Shown one piece after another: positions 6,983 to 10,123 of a stretch of DNA of 10,123 nucleotides. The stretch spans positions 1 through 10,123 of the forward strand of contig CAMLLJ010000098.1 in NCBI GenBank assembly GCA_946480845.1. The letters run 5' to 3'. The position numbers and the translations under genes are program-made. The stretch comes from an uncultured Gemmatimonadota bacterium (GTDB lineage Bacteria > Gemmatimonadota > Gemmatimonadetes > Gemmatimonadales > GWC2-71-9). The notes under the pieces are model-generated. The model searched no databases. It saw only the letters and a list, made by a program, of their open reading frames with translations, and was not told the origin of the DNA. Position 1 is the stretch's first letter. Each line of letters starts with the position of its first letter.

Positions 6983-8274
6983 GCGCCGGCGTGCGTGGCG
7001 AGCACGCGCAGGTCGGCCGCGAGCGCGGCGATCTCGGGCGGGGCCTCGCAGCGCTCCCCCCTGGCCACACCGTTCCGGCGGCAGCCGTCCAGGCCGGCGA
7101 GCACGTGCCCGATGGTGCTGGCCGCCTCGGCGAAGCCGTGCCGGTCGGCGAGCGCGCGGGTCTCGCGCCAGATCTCCGTGGCTCGGCTGAACTGCCCGAA
7201 CCGCGCAAAGCCGAGCGCGCTGCGGAAGCCGAAGTCCACGGCCACCTGCGGCGGCATGCTGGCGGCCACGTCGCCCACGGCGGTGCGGTTGCGCTCGAAC
7301 CCGATGCGGTCGCCCTCGCCGGAGGCGAGGTCCATCAGGTGCACGTGGGCGCCGGCCCGCACCAGCACGCCCGTGCGCGAGTCCGCCACCAGCTCGAAGG
7401 CGATCCGTGCCGCGTCCACGGCGCCCAGCTCGGCGAGCCCGGCGCCCAGCTCGCCGAGGATGCGCAGGCGCTGGATCGGGTCGGGCGTCCGGCGGAACGC
7501 GTCGTAGAGGGCGCGCACCGCCTCGACGGGCCGGCCGCTCCGCGCCAGCACCGCGCCCAGGTCGGCGTAGGCGAGGCCGGCCACGGCGCCGAGATGCTGC
7601 TGCCCGCGCGTCTCGGCGATCACCTGCTCGACCTCCGTGCGCGCCTCATCGAGCCGCCCGCGGTCGCGGAGGATGGCGGCGCGCCCGAGGCGGGCCCGGA
7701 GCGCAGGCGCGACGTCGCCGCTTCCGGCCACGGCGTCCTCGACCGCGGCGAAGCATTCCTCGGCCAGCTCCTGCCGGCCGAGCTGGCGATTGAGCCGGCC
7801 CGCGAACAGCGCCAGGTCGGCGAAGTCCGGTCCCGGGATCACGCCGAGCCAGGTGGCGGCGGAAAGGCGGAGTGCGTCGAGCGACTCACCGAACCGTGCC
7901 TCGTACTCGAGGAAGGAGGCGTAGTCGCGGAGGGCGATGCGGACCGCGGGGAGGCGCCGGCCCGGCCCGGGCTCGACTGCCGTGACGATGGCGGCGAGGT
8001 ACGCGGATTCGGCGTCCTCGCGCGGCAGGTCGCGCATGTAGTGGAGCGTGCTTTGCTGCTGCCAGCGAAGGCCCTCCTCCGCCTGCTCGGTGCCGTCGAG
8101 CGCGAGCAGGCGCTCCACCAGGCGAGCCGCGAGGTAGGCGCCGAGGGCGGCGCGGCGGCGGGTCTCCTCTTCCGCGGACCGCTCGGCCTGGGCGCGGTCG
8201 AGGAAGGAGACCAGCGGCGCGCCGTCCGGCTGCTGCTGGGTCAATGCGCGATCGAGCCGATTGGGCGTGAACAC
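6979..8274 (-). CDS. TPR-like helical-repeat protein of unknown function
   Basis: A 431-residue, Ala/Leu/Arg-rich, all-helical protein. From about residue 110 to 390 it shows degenerate TPR-type helix pairs spaced some 35-40 residues apart, for example RLNRQLGRQELAEECFAAVE (160-179), AILRDRGRLDEARTEVEQVI (200-219), LGAVLARSGRPVEAVRALYD (239-258) and LGFARFGQFSRATEIWRETR (354-373). There is no signal peptide, membrane segment or enzymatic motif, so a cytoplasmic scaffold or protein-binding role is inferred. The frame extends to a GTG at 8358, but that stretch (Pro-rich, overlapping promoter-like sequence) does not look coding. I chose the GTG at 8274 giving MFTPNRLDRAL, with GGAG 12 bases upstream; this start is moderately supported. 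The stop overlaps the MerR-like start by 4 bases, so it probably heads the TPR-merR-lemA-M48 transcript. Confidence 0.8.
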   Translation of the reverse strand: MFTPNRLDRALTQQQPDGAPLVSFLDRAQAERSAEEETRRRAALGAYLAARLVERLLALDGTEQAEEGLRWQQQSTLHYMRDLPREDAESAYLAAIVTAVEPGPGRRLPAVRIALRDYASFLEYEARFGESLDALRLSAATWLGVIPGPDFADLALFAGRLNRQLGRQELAEECFAAVEDAVAGSGDVAPALRARLGRAAILRDRGRLDEARTEVEQVIAETRGQQHLGAVAGLAYADLGAVLARSGRPVEAVRALYDAFRRTPDPIQRLRILGELGAGLAELGAVDAARIAFELVADSRTGVLVRAGAHVHLMDLASGEGDRIGFERNRTAVGDVAASMPPQVAVDFGFRSALGFARFGQFSRATEIWRETRALADRHGFAEAASTIGHVLAGLDGCRRNGVARGERCEAPPEIAALAADLRVLATHAGA

Positions 8275-8320
8275 TCGGGGTGCCGGCTCCGGAATCGGGG
8301 GCGGGTCTGGGAAGCAAGAC

Positions 8321-8349
8321 AGTATGCGGACGGGGCGGTGGGAGGGCAA
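8321..8349 (-). promoter_or_regulatory. Candidate promoter of the TPR-merR-lemA-M48 gene set
   Basis: On the minus strand TTGCCC (8349-8344) and CATACT (8326-8321) are separated by 17 bases; each matches 4 of 6 positions of the sigma-70 consensus. Transcription would start near 8314, leaving a leader of about 40 bases before the GTG at 8274 and excluding the earlier GTG at 8358. Prediction by eye only. Confidence 0.3.
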
Positions 8350-8387
8350 GTGGCGCACGGATGCACCACTCCGCGCGAAGACGGTGC

Positions 8388-8406
8388 GCGGGGCCCGGCG
8401 CCCCGC
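8388..8406. other. Perfect GC hairpin upstream of the pseudopilin gene
   Basis: GCGGGGC (8388-8394) and GCCCCGC (8400-8406) form a perfect 7-base-pair inverted repeat around a 5-base loop. It lies in the 146-base gap between the divergent TPR and pseudopilin genes, 3 bases before the candidate -10 of the pseudopilin gene. There is no T-run on either side, so it is not a classical terminator. It could be an operator, or chance in GC-rich DNA. Apart from this and the two candidate promoter elements, I see nothing in the gap. Confidence 0.3.
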
Positions 8407-8409
8407 CGG

Positions 8410-8415
8410 TATCCT
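8410..8415 (+). promoter_or_regulatory. Candidate -10 element of the pseudopilin gene (leaderless start)
   Basis: TATCCT lies 5 bases before the ATG at 8421. No Shine-Dalgarno sequence precedes that ATG and no convincing -35 hexamer is seen at 16-18 bases. The spacing would put transcription initiation at or next to the ATG. The geometry is like that of the iclR, Fis-type and YhaM-like genes here. Confidence 0.3.
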
Positions 8416-8420
8416 CGCGC

Positions 8421-8855
8421 ATGCGTCACGGCGTCTCGGTCACCGAGGTTCTCATCGTCGTCGTGCTCATCGGGCTGATGACGATGATCACGGCACCGCG
8501 CCTCGACCGCGCCTTGGCCGGCATCGTGGTGGACGCGGAAGCGCACCGGATCGCCTCCGCGCACGTCCGGGCGCGGATGATGGCGATCACCGGCAGCCGC
8601 GTCATGCTGCTCCGCATCGCGCCCGAGAGCCTGTGGATCGCGGAGGTGGCCGGCCCCGACACCACGCGGGCCTGGACCGGCCCCGGGCCCGCCGCCGCCG
8701 GCGCCGCCCTCTCCGGTCCCTCCCATCCGCTCCGCTTCACGCCGCTCGGCATCACCTTCGGCGTCTCGAACGGCACCTGGACCGTGACCTATCGCGGCGC
8801 GAGCCGGGAGGTCGTGGTCTCGCGGCTGGGGCGGGTGCGGGTGCGCCGGCCGTGA
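8421..8855 (+). CDS. GspH/FimT-like pseudopilin (type IV pilin-like N-terminus)
   Basis: A 144-residue protein with a class III (prepilin) signal: a short positive leader MRHG, cleavage expected after Gly4, then VSVTEVLIVVVLIGLM with Glu at +5 of the mature chain and a single hydrophobic helix. This is the prepilin-peptidase recognition pattern. The rest (about residues 35-144) is a small, probably beta-rich globular domain ending TWTVTYRGASREVVVSRLGR, which fits minor pseudopilins of the GspH/FimT class. Such proteins join the pseudopilus of type II secretion or the tip of type IV pili, in the inner membrane and periplasm. No other pilin, secretion ATPase or prepilin peptidase gene is in view, so it is an orphan here and its system is unknown. 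The ATG at 8421 is fixed by the leader; upstream in-frame sequence is not pilin-like. It converges on the next gene with a 9-base gap and no hairpin terminator. Confidence 0.85.
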   Translation: MRHGVSVTEVLIVVVLIGLMTMITAPRLDRALAGIVVDAEAHRIASAHVRARMMAITGSRVMLLRIAPESLWIAEVAGPDTTRAWTGPGPAAAGAALSGPSHPLRFTPLGITFGVSNGTWTVTYRGASREVVVSRLGRVRVRRP

Positions 8856-8864
8856 GGCGGGTCC

Positions 8865-9254
8865 TCAGCCGATCCCGTACTTCCGGATCTTGTTGAGCAG
8901 GGTGGACCGGGAAATTCCCAGCGCCAGCGCGGCGCGGCGCCGGTTGCCGCCCGTATGCTCGAGCACGCGCAGGATGTGCCGCCGCTCGGCCGCCGCGAGA
9001 CTGTCGGGCGCCGTGGCGCCGCCGACCGAGAGCGCCGCGCGGAGCAGTGCGAGGTCGAGCCCGGGGAGCGCCAGGTGCACCGCCACGAGGTCGTAGTCCG
9101 GCGCGGGATCGCCTGGCGCGGGGGTGAGTGCCGCCGCCGCCACTTCGCCTTCCGGCTCCACGGTCGGCGCGTGGCCGGCGGCGCGGAGGCACTGCGCGAG
9201 CGCTTCCGCGCGCGCGGCATCGCGATCCACCACCAGCACACGATCGGGAGGCAT
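8865..9254 (-). CDS. Small Fis-type HTH protein with degenerate receiver-like N-terminus, no AAA+ domain
   Basis: A 129-residue protein. The C-terminal part (about 87-127) is a Fis/NtrC-type [23 protein letters not shown], then [22 protein letters not shown], as at the end of sigma-54 activators. The N-terminal part (about 4-75) resembles a response-regulator receiver: strand RVLVVDRD with acidic residues 10 and 12, helix [13 protein letters not shown], and [18 protein letters not shown]. His60 stands where the phosphorylated Asp should be, and the domain ends early, without the usual Thr/Ser and Lys blocks. The sigma-54-interacting AAA+ domain is absent, so it cannot act as a classic NtrC-type activator. 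A phosphorylation-independent DNA-binding role is inferred. The ATG at 9254 has no Shine-Dalgarno sequence but a well-placed promoter right in front. It is divergent from the YhaM-like gene and convergent with the pseudopilin gene. Confidence 0.85.
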   Translation of the reverse strand: MPPDRVLVVDRDAARAEALAQCLRAAGHAPTVEPEGEVAAAALTPAPGDPAPDYDLVAVHLALPGLDLALLRAALSVGGATAPDSLAAAERRHILRVLEHTGGNRRRAALALGISRSTLLNKIRKYGIG

Positions 9255-9260
9255 ACCGTC

Positions 9261-9289
9261 AAGCTATCCGCCCGGCTGTCCGATGTCAG
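9261..9289 (-). promoter_or_regulatory. Sigma-70-like promoter of the Fis-type gene, likely leaderless
   Basis: On the minus strand CTGACA (9289-9284; 5 of 6 matches to TTGACA) and TAGCTT (9266-9261; the key T, A and final T are kept) are separated by exactly 17 bases. Only 6 bases separate the -10 from the ATG at 9254, so the transcript would start at the ATG. This is the best-looking promoter in the window. Confidence 0.5.
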
Positions 9290-9305
9290 GGGCCCGGAGT
9301 ATGTT
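9276..9305 (+). promoter_or_regulatory. Candidate promoter of the YhaM-like gene, likely leaderless, overlapping the divergent promoter
   Basis: TATGTT (9300-9305; 4 of 6 matches) lies 5 bases before the ATG at 9311. A weak -35 candidate CTGTCC (9276-9281; 3 of 6) is 18 bases upstream, inside the spacer of the opposing promoter. There is no Shine-Dalgarno sequence before the ATG. The -10 is the stronger half of this call. Confidence 0.4.
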
Positions 9306-9310
9306 CTCGC

Positions 9311-10123
9311 ATGACCTTTCCAGACCTGAAGCGCATCACGATCGGAGACCGCCTGCAGGACCCGCTCCTGGTGCTCGAGGTCCAGCAGAAGACCTTCGGC
9401 GGCGACAAGGAATGCACGGTGCTCACGCTGGGCAACGCGAGCGGCAGCATCGATTCCGCGCCATTCTGGGGCGCAGAGCAGCAGGTAGTGGCCGGGCTCG
9501 AGCGGGGAAGCGTTGCGCAGGTGATCGGCGAGATCGGCCAGTACCGCGGCCGGCGGCAGCTGCAGATCACCTCGATCCGGCCGCTCCCGCGCGGGAGCGT
9601 GGACCAGCGCGACCTGCTTCCCTCGGTGGGCGACGTGGCGCCCTACTGGAAGAAGCTCGACGACTGGCGTGCGCAGATCGCGGGGCCCCGGCTCGCCCGC
9701 ACCCTCGCCCTGTTCTTCGACGACGCCGACTTCCGCCGGCGCTTCGAGCAGTGCCCCGCCAGCATCGCGGGGCACCATGCCCAGCTCGGCGGGCTCCTCA
9801 AGCACGTCTGCGAAGTGGCGCACATCGGCCGCGAGATCGCGCGGACCTGCAAGGCCGACCGCGACCTGGTGCTCGCCGGCGCGCTGCTGCACGACATCGG
9901 CAAGCTCGAGTGCTATCGCTGGGACACCGCCTTCGGCTACACCGACACCGGCCGCCTGCTCGGCCACGTCGTCCTGGGCTCGCTCATGCTGGAGCGCCGC
10001 ATCGCCCTCGAGCCGGTGCCGCCGTGCTCGGACGCCGGCCTCGAGCAGCTGCACCACCTGATCCTCTCGCACCACGGGGAGCTCGAGTTCGGCGCCGCCG
10101 TCTGCCCCATGACGCTGGAAGCC
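9311..10123 (+). CDS. YhaM-like 3'-5' exoribonuclease: OB-fold plus HD domain, C-terminus cut off by window edge
   Basis: The frame is open from ATG 9311 to the right edge (271 codons). Residues about 10-95 form an OB-fold nucleic-acid-binding domain (RLQDPLLVLEVQQKTFGG, then GEIGQYRGRRQLQITSIRPL). From about 155 an HD phosphohydrolase domain follows: GLLKHV with a metal-ligand His165, LAGALLHDIGKLECY with the HD pair 194-195, GHVVLG with His219, and LILSHHGELEFGAAV, the near-invariant SHHG signature of the YhaM family. YhaM proteins are about 310-320 residues long, so perhaps 40-50 residues are missing. Characterised members degrade RNA or ssDNA from the 3' end with a metal cofactor in the cytoplasm and take part in mRNA turnover. 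The start has no ribosome site but a TATGTT element 5 bases upstream. It is divergent from the Fis-type gene. Family assignment is firm; the physiological substrate is not known. Confidence 0.92.
   Translation, partial: MTFPDLKRITIGDRLQDPLLVLEVQQKTFGGDKECTVLTLGNASGSIDSAPFWGAEQQVVAGLERGSVAQVIGEIGQYRGRRQLQITSIRPLPRGSVDQRDLLPSVGDVAPYWKKLDDWRAQIAGPRLARTLALFFDDADFRRRFEQCPASIAGHHAQLGGLLKHVCEVAHIGREIARTCKADRDLVLAGALLHDIGKLECYRWDTAFGYTDTGRLLGHVVLGSLMLERRIALEPVPPCSDAGLEQLHHLILSHHGELEFGAAVCPMTLEA

Noticed and set aside
6991..8478. Plus-strand open frame of 495 codons opposite the TPR gene, running into the pseudopilin region
   Set aside because: Composition is an Arg/Gly/Ala/Glu mixture without structure, and it conflicts with both the TPR gene and the pseudopilin start; the helical repeats on the minus strand are the real signal.
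8856..8864. Bidirectional terminator between the convergent pseudopilin and Fis-type genes
   Set aside because: Only 9 bases separate the stops and no inverted repeat with T-runs is visible there.
8789..10075. Minus-strand open frame of 428 codons across the Fis-type gene and the YhaM-like gene
   Set aside because: It reads the Fis-type gene in a wrong frame and is antisense to the YhaM-like OB-HD gene, whose motifs are unmistakable.
1..10123. Mobile element, CRISPR array, tRNA or rRNA
   Set aside because: I saw no transposase or integrase motifs, regularly spaced repeats, tRNA-like cloverleaf with a conserved T-arm, or rRNA signature on either strand.

Overview
The window is a gene-dense, very GC-rich (about 70 % by eye) bacterial chromosome segment with ten protein genes, two of them cut by the window edges. 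There are no RNA genes, insertion sequences or CRISPR arrays. Gene content (LemA plus an M48 protease, a GspH/FimT-like pseudopilin, a YhaM-like OB-HD nuclease, an IclR regulator with a GcvT-like protein and PYROXD2-like flavoproteins) points to a free-living bacterium with a soil-type metabolism. Gemmatimonadota or the Rokubacteria/Methylomirabilota group are possible, but the sequence alone does not fix the phylum.

Left block (1-4689, all minus strand, transcribed right to left): an IclR-family regulator, a GcvT/DmdA-type tetrahydrofolate-dependent aminomethyltransferase-like protein, and two tandem paralogous FAD oxidoreductases of the phytoene dehydrogenase/PYROXD2 type. The last one runs off the left edge. 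The three enzyme genes overlap by 4 bases at each junction (ATGA, then GTGA), and only about 35 bases separate iclR from the gcvT-like gene. This looks like one regulated catabolic operon. Oxidation of a small N- or S-methylated or similar substrate by flavoenzymes, with one-carbon transfer to tetrahydrofolate, is the natural guess, but the substrate is unknown.

Middle block (4763-8274, minus strand): a TPR-like helical-repeat protein, a MerR-type HTH protein (ATGA overlap), a LemA membrane protein (19-base gap) and an HtpX-like M48 membrane metalloprotease whose likely non-ATG start overlaps the lemA stop. The tight packing suggests co-transcription. LemA next to an M48 protease is a recurrent membrane-associated pair; the TPR and MerR genes upstream are the less usual part.

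Right block (8421-10123): a single short pseudopilin gene on the plus strand, converging (9-base gap) on a minus-strand gene for a small protein that fuses a degenerate receiver-like segment to a Fis-type HTH without an AAA+ domain. Divergent from that, on the plus strand, is a YhaM-like OB-fold plus HD 3'-5' exoribonuclease gene running off the right edge. The 56-base gap between the last two holds overlapping divergent promoter-like elements whose -10 hexamers lie only 5-6 bases from the ATGs, so both transcripts could be leaderless. The iclR and pseudopilin genes show the same -10-to-ATG geometry and also lack a Shine-Dalgarno sequence. Genes inside operons tend to keep one (the two flavoprotein genes and lemA do), so two modes of translation initiation may coexist here.
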